Origin: Microbacterium sp. cx-55
GTDB taxonomy: Bacteria; Actinomycetota; Actinomycetes; Actinomycetales; Microbacteriaceae
DNA: 64,000 nucleotides
NCBI RefSeq assembly: GCF_021117345.1
Contig: NZ_CP088261.1
Span: forward strand, 1,364,001-1,428,000
Direction: 5' to 3'
This document shows positions 1 through 8,808 of the stretch, piece after piece; position 1 is the stretch's first letter; each line of letters opens with the position of its first letter. The notes beneath the pieces were generated by a model, which was given only the letters and a program-made list of their open reading frames with translations, had not been told where the DNA came from and made no database searches. The position numbers and the translations under genes were made by a program.

Positions 1-1518
1 ACGAGCTGGCACGCGGACTGGGCCGGGCTCCGGGTGGTCGTGCTCGGCCTCTCGGTGACCGGCTTCTCGGTCGCCGACACGCTCGCCGAGCTCGGCGCCG
101 ACGTGCTCGTGGTCAGCGAGCGCGCCGACGAGGAATACGCACGGCTCCTGCCGGTCATCGGTGCGGGCCTGTGGACGGGAGCGCTCGACGCGGTGCCGGC
201 GGAGATCCTCGCGCACCGCCCCGAGCTCGTCATCGCGTCACCGGGCTTCCCCCCGTCGCATCCGGTGATCCGGTGGGCGCAGGATGCCGGGGTCGCGCTC
301 TGGGGCGATATCGAACTCGCCTGGCGGGTGCGCGACAAGGTCGTGCGGCCGGACGGCACGCCAGCCGACTGGGTGCTGATCACGGGTACGAACGGAAAGA
401 CCACGACGACGAGCCTCACGGCGACCATGCTCGTCGCCGGTGGCCTGCGTGCGGCACCCGTGGGGAACATCGGCGTGCCCGTGCTCGACGCCATCCGCGA
501 CCCGGCGGGATTCGACGTGCTGGTCGTCGAACTCTCCAGCCACCAGCTCTGGTACCTCTCGCTGCAGACCGGCCCCCAGCCACTGTCGCCGCACGCGAGC
601 GTGTGCCTGAACCTCGCGGAGGACCACTACGAATGGCACGGCTCTGCCGGGGCCTACCGCGACGCCAAAGCCGTCGTCTATCAGCACACCCGGGTCGCGT
701 GCGTCTACAACAAGGCCGATGACGCGACCCGCGTGATGGTCGAGGATGCGGATGTGATCGAGGGTGCGCGGGCGATCGGGTTCGATCTCGGTGTGCCCGG
801 GCCGAGCGACCTGGGACTCGTCGACGGCATCCTCGTCGATCGCGCGTTCCTGGACGACCGCCACACGAGCGCCCTGGAGCTCACGACGCTCACCGACCTC
901 CGCGATCGCGGGCTCGGCGCCCCGCACGTCGTCGCGAACATCCTGGCGGCATCCGCTCTCGCCCGTTCGCTCGGGGTGTCGCCCGTCGACATCCGCCGCG
1001 CTCTGGCGGAGTTCCGTCTCGACCCGCATCGCATCGAGGTCGTCGCGGTCGCCGAGGGGATCACCTGGGTCGACGACTCGAAGGCCACGAACCCGCACGC
1101 CGCGGACTCCTCGCTCGCGGCCTATCCAGGGGCGATCTGGGTCGTGGGCGGACTTCTGAAAGGCGTCGACATCGGCGCGCTCGTTGCCGGACGCGGCAGC
1201 CGCGCCAAGGCGGCGATCGTGATCGGAGCGGAGCGTGGCGAGATCCTCGCGGCGTTCTCGCGACACGCGTCCGAGGTGCCCGTGTTCGAAGTCGATGCCA
1301 CGCAGACTGAGGACGTCATGGCTCAGGTCGTCGAACTGGCGATCGGGATCGCACGTGACGGGGACGTGGTTCTGCTCGCCCCCGCCGCCGCATCCTTCGA
1401 TCAGTTCGCCTCCTACGCCGACCGCGGCCGGCTCTTCGCGCAGGCGGTGCAGCGACGGATCGGAAGGGATGCGGGTGGTCGACACGACGAGGACCAGACC
1501 GGTCCCGCCGGAGCCTGA
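1..1518 (+). CDS. murD: MurD, UDP-MurNAc-L-alanine:D-glutamate ligase (5' end outside window)
   Basis: Cytoplasmic ATP-dependent ligase adding D-glutamate to UDP-MurNAc-L-Ala in peptidoglycan precursor synthesis. The reading frame is open from base 1 (T-S-W-H-A-D-W-A-G-L-R-V-V-V-L-G), so the true start lies upstream. It shows the N-terminal UDP-binding Rossmann segment, the Mur ligase P-loop GTNGKTTTTS (about nt 385-414), the central HYEWHGS segment and the C-terminal D-D-S-K-A-T-N-P-H motif. It is followed at once by ftsW, which starts inside its 3' end. murC and murG are nearby, but murE, murF and mraY, if present, lie left of the window. Confidence 0.96.
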   Translation, partial: TSWHADWAGLRVVVLGLSVTGFSVADTLAELGADVLVVSERADEEYARLLPVIGAGLWTGALDAVPAEILAHRPELVIASPGFPPSHPVIRWAQDAGVALWGDIELAWRVRDKVVRPDGTPADWVLITGTNGKTTTTSLTATMLVAGGLRAAPVGNIGVPVLDAIRDPAGFDVLVVELSSHQLWYLSLQTGPQPLSPHASVCLNLAEDHYEWHGSAGAYRDAKAVVYQHTRVACVYNKADDATRVMVEDADVIEGARAIGFDLGVPGPSDLGLVDGILVDRAFLDDRHTSALELTTLTDLRDRGLGAPHVVANILAASALARSLGVSPVDIRRALAEFRLDPHRIEVVAVAEGITWVDDSKATNPHAADSSLAAYPGAIWVVGGLLKGVDIGALVAGRGSRAKAAIVIGAERGEILAAFSRHASEVPVFEVDATQTEDVMAQVVELAIGIARDGDVVLLAPAAASFDQFASYADRGRLFAQAVQRRIGRDAGGRHDEDQTGPAGA

Positions 1519-2716
1519 GCCCGGCTCTCGCCGCGGGCTCGCGGCACGCGTCTCGCTCGGCCGCGTGTTCGCGCCGGTGCCGAGCGAGTTCCTACTGATC
1601 GCCTCGACGGCGCTGCTGCTCACCGGTTTCGGGCTCGTGATGATCCTCTCCGCCACGTCGGCGACCGCGGAGGATGCCGGCGGCGGCCCCTACGACGCGG
1701 TACTCAAACAGGGCGTCTTCGCGATGATCGGCATCCCGCTGATGTTCCTGGCCTCCCGCATGCCGCTCACGTTCTGGAAGCGCATCGCCTGGCCCGCGCT
1801 GATCCTCGCGATCCTGTTCCAGATGCTCGTCTTCACGCCGCTGGGCGTGGAGAACGACGGAAACCAGAACTGGATCCGGATCGCGGGGCTGCAGGCGCAG
1901 CCGTCCGAATTCCTGAAGGTCACCCTCGCGCTCTGGCTCGGCTACGTGCTGTACCGCAAGAAGACCCTGCTCGCCGACTGGCGGCACGTCTTCATCCCCG
2001 CCGTGCCGGTGGGCATCGCGGTGATCGCGACCGTGATGGCCGGCCACGACCTCGGCACGGCGATGATCCTCGTGCTCATCATGCTCGCCGCGCTGTTCTT
2101 CTCCGGCGTGAAGCTCCGCGTCTTCCTGCTCCCCGTCCTCTTGGCGGTCGGTGCGGTGGCCTACTTCGCGATCAACAGTCCCGACCGGATGCGGCGCTTC
2201 ATGAGCTTCATCAACGAGGACTGTCTGGCCGACTACTACGGCGACTGCTACCAGCCGCTGCACGGCATCTGGGGTCTCGCCGGGGGCGGGATCTTCGGAC
2301 TGGGCCTGGGCAACTCGAAAGAGAAGTACAGCTGGCTGCCCGCCGCCGCCAACGACTACATCTTCGCGATCGTGGGCGAAGAGCTCGGCCTCATCGGCTG
2401 CATCGTCGTGCTGCTCCTGTTCGGCCTCTTCGCGGTCGGCGCGTTCCACATCGTCCGCAAGACCAACGACCCCTTCGTCCGCATCACGGCGGGCGCGATC
2501 TCGATCTGGATCGTCGGACAGGCGCTCATGAACGTCGGCGTCGTCCTGCGCCTCCTCCCCGTATTCGGTGTGCCGCTGCCGTTCATGTCGCAGGGGGGCA
2601 CCTCGCTCATGTCGGTGTTGATCGGATGCGGTGTGCTCCTGTCGTTCGCGCGCACCCTGCCGAGACCGGGCCCCGTCGCTGCCGCCGCTCCGGTGCGTGG
2701 CAGAATCACCCGGTGA
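1475..2716 (+). CDS. ftsW: FtsW, SEDS-family septal peptidoglycan polymerase
   Basis: Polytopic membrane glycosyltransferase of the SEDS family that polymerises lipid II at the septum with a class B PBP. About ten hydrophobic segments are present, and the C-terminal SEDS signature PLPFMSQGGTSLMS is clear. A Shine-Dalgarno GGAAGGG (1462-1468) sits six bases before GTG 1475; ATG 1469 is in the same frame but directly abuts the SD, so GTG is preferred (413 aa). The first 44 bases overlap murD, implying translational coupling, and its stop overlaps the murG start (GTGA). Confidence 0.93.
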   Translation: MVDTTRTRPVPPEPEPGSRRGLAARVSLGRVFAPVPSEFLLIASTALLLTGFGLVMILSATSATAEDAGGGPYDAVLKQGVFAMIGIPLMFLASRMPLTFWKRIAWPALILAILFQMLVFTPLGVENDGNQNWIRIAGLQAQPSEFLKVTLALWLGYVLYRKKTLLADWRHVFIPAVPVGIAVIATVMAGHDLGTAMILVLIMLAALFFSGVKLRVFLLPVLLAVGAVAYFAINSPDRMRRFMSFINEDCLADYYGDCYQPLHGIWGLAGGGIFGLGLGNSKEKYSWLPAAANDYIFAIVGEELGLIGCIVVLLLFGLFAVGAFHIVRKTNDPFVRITAGAISIWIVGQALMNVGVVLRLLPVFGVPLPFMSQGGTSLMSVLIGCGVLLSFARTLPRPGPVAAAAPVRGRITR

Positions 2717-3786
2717 CGACCTATCTTCTCGCCGGCGGGGGAACCGCCGGCCACGTCAACCCGCTGCTCGCGGTGGCCGATGCGCTCCGCGCCCGCGAGC
2801 CCGACGCGGCCGTTCTGGTGCTGGGCACGCGTGAGGGGCTCGAAGCGCGACTCGTGCCCGCCCGCGGCTACGAGTTGCTCTTCGTCGACAAAGTGCCCTT
2901 CCCGCGTCGCCCGAACCGTGCCGCTGCGAGCTTTCCAGGCCAGTTCCGTCGAGCGATCGCGCAGGTGCGCGCCCACATCCGGGAGCGTCACGTCGACGTG
3001 ATCGTCGGGTTCGGCGGGTACGCGTCGGCTCCGGCCTACATCGCCGCCGGTCGCGAGCGGGTGCCGTTCGTCGTGCACGAGGCGAACGCCAAGCCCGGAC
3101 TCGCGAACGTGCTCGGCGCCCGTCGGGCCGCGGCGGTCGGCGTCGCGTTCGCCGGAACGCCGCTCCGTCGCGGCGAGGTCGTCGGAATGCCGCTTCGCCG
3201 AGAGATCGTCGATCTCGATCGCGACGCTCTTCGCGCGGAGGCCGCGGAATTCTTCGGGCTCGACGCCGAGAAGCCGACGCTTCTGGTGTTTGGGGGCTCC
3301 CTCGGCGCGCTCCGGCTCAACACGGCTCTCGCGGGCTCGTGGGGTGACGTGCGGGCGGCCGGATGGCAGCTCGTCCACATCACGGGGGAGCGGTCGGACC
3401 TGACCGATCCCGGGGTCCCCGGATACGCGCTCCGGCGTTACGTCGACCGGATGGATCTCGCCTTCGCGCTGGCGGACGTCATCGTGTCCCGCTCCGGGGC
3501 CGCGACCGTGAGCGAGATCAGCGCCCTGGGCATCCCGGCGGTGTACGTGCCGTACGCGGTGGGCAACGGGGAGCAGCGGTTGAACGCCGCGTCCGCCGTC
3601 GCCGCCGGAGCGGCCATCATCATCCCCGACGCGGACTTCACCCCCGATCGCGTGCGCGCGGAGATTCTGCCGCTGCTCGCCGATGAGGCCCGGATCGAGC
3701 GGATGCGGAGCGCCGCCGCATCCGTCGGCATCCGGCGTGGTGCCGAGAACGTCGTGGACCTGATCTACCGCGCGCTCACGCGCTGA
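2713..3786 (+). CDS. murG: MurG, lipid II synthase (GlcNAc transferase)
   Basis: Membrane-associated GT-B glycosyltransferase that adds GlcNAc from UDP-GlcNAc to lipid I, making lipid II. The N-terminal glycine-rich motif GGGTAGHVNP (residues about 8-17) and the C-terminal donor-site segment with GNGEQRLNA are both present; 357 aa is normal for the family. GTG 2713 overlaps the ftsW stop by four bases (GTGA). In most actinobacteria murC follows directly; here a regulator gene on the opposite strand intervenes, so murG ends this transcript. Confidence 0.95.
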   Translation: MTTYLLAGGGTAGHVNPLLAVADALRAREPDAAVLVLGTREGLEARLVPARGYELLFVDKVPFPRRPNRAAASFPGQFRRAIAQVRAHIRERHVDVIVGFGGYASAPAYIAAGRERVPFVVHEANAKPGLANVLGARRAAAVGVAFAGTPLRRGEVVGMPLRREIVDLDRDALRAEAAEFFGLDAEKPTLLVFGGSLGALRLNTALAGSWGDVRAAGWQLVHITGERSDLTDPGVPGYALRRYVDRMDLAFALADVIVSRSGAATVSEISALGIPAVYVPYAVGNGEQRLNAASAVAAGAAIIIPDADFTPDRVRAEILPLLADEARIERMRSAAASVGIRRGAENVVDLIYRALTR

Positions 3787-3787
3787 C

Positions 3788-3837
3788 GCGGGCGGCCCGC
3801 GGGCGCCGACGGCCCGCGGCGCGGGCGGCCCGCGGGC
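3788..3837. terminator. GC-rich repeat/hairpin between convergent murG and GntR genes
   Basis: A 17-bp sequence GCGGGCGGCCCGCGGGC occurs twice as a direct repeat (3788-3804 and 3821-3837). Each copy is nearly self-complementary (GCGGGC/GCCCGC) and the two can also pair with the GCCCGCGGC between them. It lies between two convergent genes, so a bidirectional terminator is the simplest reading. There is no U-tract. Confidence 0.45.
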
Positions 3838-3849
3838 AGGGGTGGGCGT

Positions 3850-4224
3850 TCAGTCGCGCGTGGCGTGCAGGGCCGCGGCCAACAGCTCGCGGGCGTCGTC
3901 GTCGGTGAGTCCCAGCAGGCGGATGCGGGCGACGAAATCCGCGGCGGCCGCCTGCGCCTGCCGGAGGGCCGGGTCGGCGGCCAGGCTGACGAACGTGCCG
4001 GCCCGGCCACGGGTCTCGATCACCCCGGTGCCCTCGAGTTCCCGATACGCCCGAGCGGCCGTGCCGGGCGCGATATCGAGGCGTTCGGCGAGCGCGCGGA
4101 CGGTGGGGAGTCGCTCGCCGGGTGCCAGAGTGCCCGCCGCGATCGCCGCGATCACTCCGGACCGCAACTGCTCGAACGGCGCGACGGAGCTCGAGGAATC
4201 GATACGCAGGGGGAGAGGCGGCAT
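3850..4224 (-). CDS. GntR-family (YtrA-type) transcriptional regulator
   Basis: Small 124-aa DNA-binding regulator. It has only the N-terminal winged helix-turn-helix of GntR proteins (P-F-E-Q-L-R-S-G-V then LPTVRALAERLDIAPGTAARAY and T-R-G-R-A-G-T-F-V) plus a short helical tail, the architecture of the YtrA subgroup, which lacks a large effector domain. Start ATG 4224 is chosen because CAGACT (4231-4236) lies six bases upstream, the leaderless promoter spacing seen throughout this window. YtrA regulators normally head ABC-transporter operons; here no transporter is adjacent and the gene interrupts the murG-murC junction, divergent from murC. Confidence 0.85.
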   Translation of the reverse strand: MPPLPLRIDSSSSVAPFEQLRSGVIAAIAAGTLAPGERLPTVRALAERLDIAPGTAARAYRELEGTGVIETRGRAGTFVSLAADPALRQAQAAAADFVARIRLLGLTDDDARELLAAALHATRD

Positions 4225-4298
4225 CTGCCCAGTCTGGCGTGCATCGCCGCACGTCACCGGCGCGGCGGCGGCGTCGACGGCATGGGCGTCGCGGCGGA

Positions 4299-4312
4299 CG
4301 ATCCGCGGATCG
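4299..4312. promoter_or_regulatory. Perfect 14-bp palindrome between GntR gene and murC
   Basis: CGATCCGCGGATCG is a perfect inverted repeat in the 143-bp divergent region, about 40 bases upstream of the murC -10 box. It is a candidate operator for the neighbouring GntR-type regulator; this is inferred from position only. Confidence 0.35.
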
Positions 4313-4352
4313 GTCTGGGCGCGCCCTCGGCGATCGGCGACGCGAGCGAACC

Positions 4353-4358
4353 TAGACT
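4353..4358 (+). promoter_or_regulatory. -10 box (TAGACT) of murC
   Basis: TAGACT lies nine bases before ATG 4368, giving a near-leaderless mRNA and an independent promoter for murC-ftsQ. Confidence 0.55.
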
Positions 4359-4367
4359 TGTCGGGCC

Positions 4368-5777
4368 ATGATCAGACCCGACCTCACCCTCCCCATCCCC
4401 GCCTCGATCGACGCGGCGCACTTCATCGGCATCGGGGGGTCCGGAATGTCGGGGCTCGCGCGCATGTTCCTCGCTCGGGGCATCCGCGTGTCGGGGTCGG
4501 ACCGCGCCGATAGCGCGGTGCTGCGCGAGCTCGCCGCCGCCGGCGCGGACGTCCACATCGGCCACGACGCGGCGCATCTCGGTGACGCCGACACCGTGAT
4601 CCACACCGGCGCGATCTGGCCCGAGAACCCGGAGTATGTGACGGCGAAGGAGCGCGGCCTCGCCGTGATCCACCGGTCCCAGGCTCTGCACTGGCTGATC
4701 GGCGGACGCCGCCTCGTCGCCGTCGCCGGCGCCCACGGCAAGACCACGTCGACCGGCATGGTCGTCACCGCGCTCAAGGCGCTCGGAACCGACCCGAACT
4801 TCGTGAACGGCGGGGTCGTCGCGCAGCTCGGAACCTCGAGCGGAACGGGCGCCGACGAGTTGTTCGTGATCGAAGCCGACGAGTCCGACGGCACGTTCCT
4901 CCTCTACGACACCTCGATCGCCCTCATCACCAACGTCGACCCCGATCACCTCGATCACTGGGGCTCCGACGACGCGTTCTACGACGGTTTCGCGCGGTTC
5001 GCGGATGCGGCCACCGAGGCCGTCGTGATCTCCGCCGACGACCCGGGTGCACGCGAAGTCACCGCGCGCCTCGGCCACCCGAACATCGTGCGCTTCGGCT
5101 TCGCCGCGGATGCCGACATCCGCATCACGGACGTCGTCACGGACGGACCGGTGTCGTTCGAGGTCGCGCGCGGCGACGAGCGCGCGCGTGTGCAGCTCGC
5201 CGTGCCCGGAGCACACAACGCGGTGAACGCGACGGGAGCGATCGCCGCTCTCGTGACCCTCGGCTTCGCGTTCGCGGACGCCGCGCGCGCCGTCGAGGGG
5301 TTCGCGGGCACCGTCCGGCGGTTCGAACTGCACGGCGTCCGTCGCGGGGTGAGCGTCTACGACGACTACGCCCACCATCCGACCGAGGTCGCGGCGGCGC
5401 TGTCGGCGGCTCGCACCGTCATCGGAGACGGCCGGTTGATCGCCGTGCACCAGCCGCACACGTACTCGCGCACCCAGCTGATGTCGGGCGAATTCGCCCA
5501 CGTGCTCGAAGAACTCGCGGATCAGACCGTCGTGCTCGATGTCTACGGTGCCCGCGAAGATCCGATTCCGGGCGTCACGGGTGCTCTCGTCCGCGATGCC
5601 TTCGTGGACGAGAGCCGCGTGCGGTTCGTCTCCGACTGGCAGGACGCGGCCGAGTACACCGCGACCATCGCGCGCGAGGGTGACTTCGTCATCACGCTCG
5701 GGTGTGGAGACGTGTACCGGATCATCCCGCAGGTGCTGACGGCCCTCGGTGAGTCCGCCGCGCCCGGGAGCCACTGA
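4368..5777 (+). CDS. murC: MurC, UDP-MurNAc:L-alanine ligase
   Basis: Cytoplasmic ATP-dependent ligase adding L-alanine to UDP-MurNAc. It carries the N-terminal nucleotide-binding motif [12 protein letters not shown], the Mur P-loop [10 protein letters not shown], the E-A-D-E-S-D-G-T segment, the D-P-D-H-L-D-H-W motif and the C-terminal [10 protein letters not shown] motif. At 469 aa it is complete. No Shine-Dalgarno is seen; the leaderless promoter at 4353 supports this start. ftsQ follows after four bases. Confidence 0.96.
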   Translation: MIRPDLTLPIPASIDAAHFIGIGGSGMSGLARMFLARGIRVSGSDRADSAVLRELAAAGADVHIGHDAAHLGDADTVIHTGAIWPENPEYVTAKERGLAVIHRSQALHWLIGGRRLVAVAGAHGKTTSTGMVVTALKALGTDPNFVNGGVVAQLGTSSGTGADELFVIEADESDGTFLLYDTSIALITNVDPDHLDHWGSDDAFYDGFARFADAATEAVVISADDPGAREVTARLGHPNIVRFGFAADADIRITDVVTDGPVSFEVARGDERARVQLAVPGAHNAVNATGAIAALVTLGFAFADAARAVEGFAGTVRRFELHGVRRGVSVYDDYAHHPTEVAAALSAARTVIGDGRLIAVHQPHTYSRTQLMSGEFAHVLEELADQTVVLDVYGAREDPIPGVTGALVRDAFVDESRVRFVSDWQDAAEYTATIAREGDFVITLGCGDVYRIIPQVLTALGESAAPGSH

Positions 5778-5781
5778 GACG

Positions 5782-6885
5782 ATGCGCCGACCGTCGCCGC
5801 TTCCGCCGCCTGCGGGGGCATCCTCGTCCGGCGGCCGCGACGATTCCGCGCGCCGATCGGTCGAGCGCCGCACCGCCGCGGAAACTGACCGCGGTGACGC
5901 CCGGGTGGATTCGCCCGACGCCGACGAACTCTTCGGAGCACCCGGGGCCGCCGAGTCGGACTCCGGTGTCGGTGCCGGGGCTGGCGATGACGCGGGGCTC
6001 GACGCGGACGCGCAGATCACGGCGCCGGTCGCGCCGCTCGTGTTCCCACGGACGACGCCCGGCGCGAGCCCCGTCGACCCGGGCACCGATCGCGCCGCGG
6101 GCGCGCCGACCGAGGCGGCGCCGGTGGGCATCCGGGACGTCTGGCGCGCCGCCCGCGCGCGGCGCCGTGCGCTGCGCGCCGAGGTGCGCCGATTCACGGT
6201 GCGCCAGCGGCGGCGGCGGATGCTGTGGCTCGGTGTCGCCGCATCCCTCGTGATCGTGACGCTGGCAACCGTCGGCGCCGCTTACAGTCCGCTCTTCGCG
6301 GTCGAGCAGGTCGAGGTCGTCGGCACTCAGCAACTCGCGGCCGCCGACGTGCAGGAGGCGCTGTCAGGCCAGGTCGGCACCCCGCTCGCCGCGATCGATG
6401 AATCTGCGATCAAGTCCGCGCTCGTTCAGTTCCCGCTCGTCGAGTCGTACACGGTCGAGGCGCGCCCGCCACACGAGCTGATCGTGCGGATCGTGGAACG
6501 CACGCCGGTCGGCGTGTTCTCGTCGGCGTCGGGCTACACGCTGGTCGATGCCGCCGGAGTTGCACTGTCGACGACCCCGGACGCGCCCGCCGGCTACGCG
6601 ATCATGAATGTCTCCGGCGGAGTCGGATCGCCCGCCTTCGCGGCCGCCGGCCGGGTGATGCGCACCCTGCCCGCCGATCTCCGTGCGCAGGTGACGGTGG
6701 TCACCGCATCCACGCCCGATGACGTGACGCTGACCCTCGGTGCGGCGAATGCGAAGGTGGTGTGGGGGAGCGCGGACGACTCTGCGCAGAAGGCCCGTGT
6801 GCTGCAGGCGCTGATGGTCGCGCGCCCCGCCGACACCGTTTCGGAGTACGACGTGTCCTCGCCCGAGGCCGGCGTCGTCCGCTGA
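5782..6885 (+). CDS. ftsQ: FtsQ/DivIB cell-division protein
   Basis: Bitopic divisome protein linking early and late division proteins. Residues 1-148 form a long Pro/Ala/Asp/Arg-rich cytoplasmic region, followed by a transmembrane helix (W-L-G-V-A-A-S-L-V-I-V-T-L, about 150-170), a POTRA domain beginning V-E-Q-V-E-V-V-G and a beta domain to residue 367. ATG 5782, four bases after the murC stop, is preferred over an in-frame GTG at 5749 inside murC. The long cytoplasmic tail resembles other actinobacterial FtsQ proteins rather than E. coli FtsQ. Confidence 0.92.
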   Translation: MRRPSPLPPPAGASSSGGRDDSARRSVERRTAAETDRGDARVDSPDADELFGAPGAAESDSGVGAGAGDDAGLDADAQITAPVAPLVFPRTTPGASPVDPGTDRAAGAPTEAAPVGIRDVWRAARARRRALRAEVRRFTVRQRRRRMLWLGVAASLVIVTLATVGAAYSPLFAVEQVEVVGTQQLAAADVQEALSGQVGTPLAAIDESAIKSALVQFPLVESYTVEARPPHELIVRIVERTPVGVFSSASGYTLVDAAGVALSTTPDAPAGYAIMNVSGGVGSPAFAAAGRVMRTLPADLRAQVTVVTASTPDDVTLTLGAANAKVVWGSADDSAQKARVLQALMVARPADTVSEYDVSSPEAGVVR

Positions 6886-6910
6886 CCTGCCCCCTCGCGC
6901 CCCGCTCCAC

Positions 6911-6949
6911 TCTCGCGCCCCGCTCTCGCGCTCCGCTTTCGCGCTCCGC
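6911..6949. repeat. 13-bp tandem repeat, three copies
   Basis: TCTCGCGCCCCGC, TCTCGCGCTCCGC and TTTCGCGCTCCGC follow one another without gaps just after the ftsQ stop, with further decayed copies on both sides. This is a small minisatellite at the left edge of the 672-bp gene-free gap. Confidence 0.6.
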
Positions 6950-6997
6950 CTCGCTCCCTGCTCCGCTCTGGCGCGACTTCTGCGCGCTATGGGCTGC

Positions 6998-7375
6998 TCA
7001 CGTGTCGCAATCTGTCGTCCACAGCAGCCGATTGCGCCACGTGAGCACCTTCCTGCTGCTGAGCACGCTCGTGCTGCGTTCACGTGTCGCAATCCGCGCG
7101 CACGGCAGCCGATTCCGCCATGTGAGCACGTTCCTGCCGCTGAGTACCCTCGTGCTGCGTTCACGTGTCGCAATCCGCGCGCACGGCGGCCGATTGCGCC
7201 ACGTGAGCACCTTCCTGCTGCTGAGCACCCTCGTGCTGGGCTCACCCTCTTGCTGCGCTCACGTGTCGCAATCTGTCGGGCACGGCGGCCGATTGCGACA
7301 GGTGAGCACGTTCGTGCGGCGCTCGCGTGGCGCAATCGGTCGGGCGCGGGCGGGGGCGCGGATGGCGACACGTGA
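6998..7375. repeat. Array of five palindromic repeats upstream of ftsZ
   Basis: Five units each consist of a left arm close to TCACGTGTCGCAATC, a 16-23-base GC-rich spacer and a right arm close to GATTGCGCCACGTGA. Arm pairs are at 6998-7012/7030-7044, 7080-7094/7111-7125, 7161-7175/7192-7206, 7259-7273/7291-7305 and a diverged one at 7322-7337/7361-7375. The first three units recur every 81-82 bases; sequence between units is also conserved (GCAC[CG]TTCCTGC[TC]GCTGAG...), so this is a tandem duplication of a palindrome. Each arm contains the self-palindrome CACGTG and most left arms contain GTGTC (GACAC on the other strand). I see no gene in 6886-7557. Confidence 0.85.
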
Positions 7376-7484
7376 GCACCGGGGGTGCCAATTCGTGCGC
7401 GACTTGGGCGACACGCCCAGGATGCGCGGGGTCGGCGGGGTGGCGCCGCATACCTTCAAGTCAGGAATTGTATACCGGGTAATT

Positions 7485-7511
7485 CTTTAAACTTCTAGCT
7501 GAGGTTTAAAG
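7485..7511. promoter_or_regulatory. AT-rich palindrome in the ftsZ promoter region
   Basis: CTTTAAAC (7485-7492) and GTTTAAAG (7504-7511) form a perfect 8-bp inverted repeat with an 11-base centre; two of the next three inner bases also match. It sits in the only AT-rich patch of the gap (about 7461-7515), 47 bases before the ftsZ ATG, and is likely promoter or operator sequence. Confidence 0.45.
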
Positions 7512-7557
7512 TTCAGCCTCGGTTCCACAGCGGGTTCGGGATGAGACGGAGGCCGGC

Positions 7558-8715
7558 ATGAGCCAGAACCAGAACTACCTTGCGGTTATCAAGGTCGTTG
7601 GAGTGGGCGGTGGCGGCGTGAATGCTGTCAACCGCATGATCGAGTTGGGTCTGCGAGGTGTGGAGTTCATCGCGGTGAACACCGACGCGCAGGCTCTTCT
7701 CATGAGCGACGCGGACGTCAAGCTCGACGTCGGACGCGAGCTGACCCGCGGACTCGGCGCTGGCGCCGACCCCGAGGTCGGCCGTCGCGCGGCGGAAGAC
7801 CACGCGGAGGAGATCGAGGAAGCGCTCGCGGGCGCCGACATGGTCTTCGTCACCGCGGGTGAGGGTGGCGGTACCGGAACCGGTGGCGCTCCCGTCGTCG
7901 CGCGGATCGCGAAATCGATCGGTGCACTCACGATCGGTGTGGTCACCAAGCCGTTCTCCTTCGAAGGCCGCCGTCGTCAGAGCCAGGCCGAGGCGGGCGT
8001 GACCAAGCTGAAAGAAGAGGTCGACACCCTCATCGTGGTGCCGAACGATCGTCTTCTGGAGATCAGCGACCGCGGGATCTCGATGATCGAGGCCTTCGCG
8101 ACCGCCGACCAGGTGCTGCTCGCCGGTGTTCAGGGAATCACCGATCTGATCACGACGCCCGGTCTGATCAACCTCGACTTCGCCGACGTGAAGTCGGTGA
8201 TGCAGGGGGCGGGGTCCGCGCTCATGGGCATCGGCTCGGCGCGCGGCGCCGATCGCGCCATCAAGGCCGCCGAGCTCGCGGTCGAGTCGCCCCTTCTGGA
8301 AGCCTCGATCGAGGGCGCGCACGGCGTGCTGCTCTCGATCCAGGGTGGCTCCAACCTCGGAATCTTCGAGATCAACGATGCCGCGCAGCTGGTGAAGGAA
8401 GCCGCGCACCCGGAGGCCAACATCATCTTCGGTACGGTCATCGACGACACTCTCGGCGACGAGGTGCGCGTCACGGTCATCGCCGCCGGTTTCGACAGCG
8501 GAGAGCCGACTCCCCGCCTCGAGCCCGTGCTGCAGGCGCGCCCGGCGGTCAACCCGCTGACCACGCCCGACCCGGCCCCGATCGCCGAGAAGCCTGCGCC
8601 GCCCGTGCCCGTCGAGAAGCCGGTGGCCGTGCCGGTCGCGGCGAACGCCGAGCCGACGTCGTACGACTCCGCCTTCGGTGATGACGACCTCGACATCCCG
8701 GACTTCCTCAAGTAG
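7558..8715 (+). CDS. ftsZ: FtsZ, tubulin-like division GTPase
   Basis: Self-assembling GTPase forming the Z-ring. It has the N-terminal [11 protein letters not shown] segment, the tubulin signature GGGTGTG (residues about 103-109), the T7 loop NLDFADV and an acidic-proline linker ending in the conserved tail [10 protein letters not shown], which binds SepF and FtsW-type partners. At 385 aa it is complete. GGAGG (7547-7551) sits six bases before ATG 7558. The gene has its own long upstream region and a strong terminator behind it. Confidence 0.98.
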   Translation: MSQNQNYLAVIKVVGVGGGGVNAVNRMIELGLRGVEFIAVNTDAQALLMSDADVKLDVGRELTRGLGAGADPEVGRRAAEDHAEEIEEALAGADMVFVTAGEGGGTGTGGAPVVARIAKSIGALTIGVVTKPFSFEGRRRQSQAEAGVTKLKEEVDTLIVVPNDRLLEISDRGISMIEAFATADQVLLAGVQGITDLITTPGLINLDFADVKSVMQGAGSALMGIGSARGADRAIKAAELAVESPLLEASIEGAHGVLLSIQGGSNLGIFEINDAAQLVKEAAHPEANIIFGTVIDDTLGDEVRVTVIAAGFDSGEPTPRLEPVLQARPAVNPLTTPDPAPIAEKPAPPVPVEKPVAVPVAANAEPTSYDSAFGDDDLDIPDFLK

Positions 8716-8732
8716 GTCCGAGACACCCACTC

Positions 8733-8770
8733 GGGCGAGCCCGCCGGCCAGGTCGTCGGCGGGCTCGCCC
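8733..8770 (+). terminator. Hairpin terminator after ftsZ
   Basis: GGGCGAGCCCGCCG (8733-8746) pairs perfectly with CGGCGGGCTCGCCC (8757-8770): a 14-bp stem with a 10-base loop, 17 bases after the ftsZ stop. No U-tract follows. Confidence 0.65.
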
Positions 8771-8808
8771 GCACCACATCCCGCCCGTTCCGCCCCGCAG
8801 GAGGATCC

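Noticed and set aside
6998..7375. Possible CRISPR array upstream of ftsZ
   Set aside because: Repeats are palindromic with conserved rather than unique spacers, irregular spacing (63-98 bases) and no cas genes nearby.
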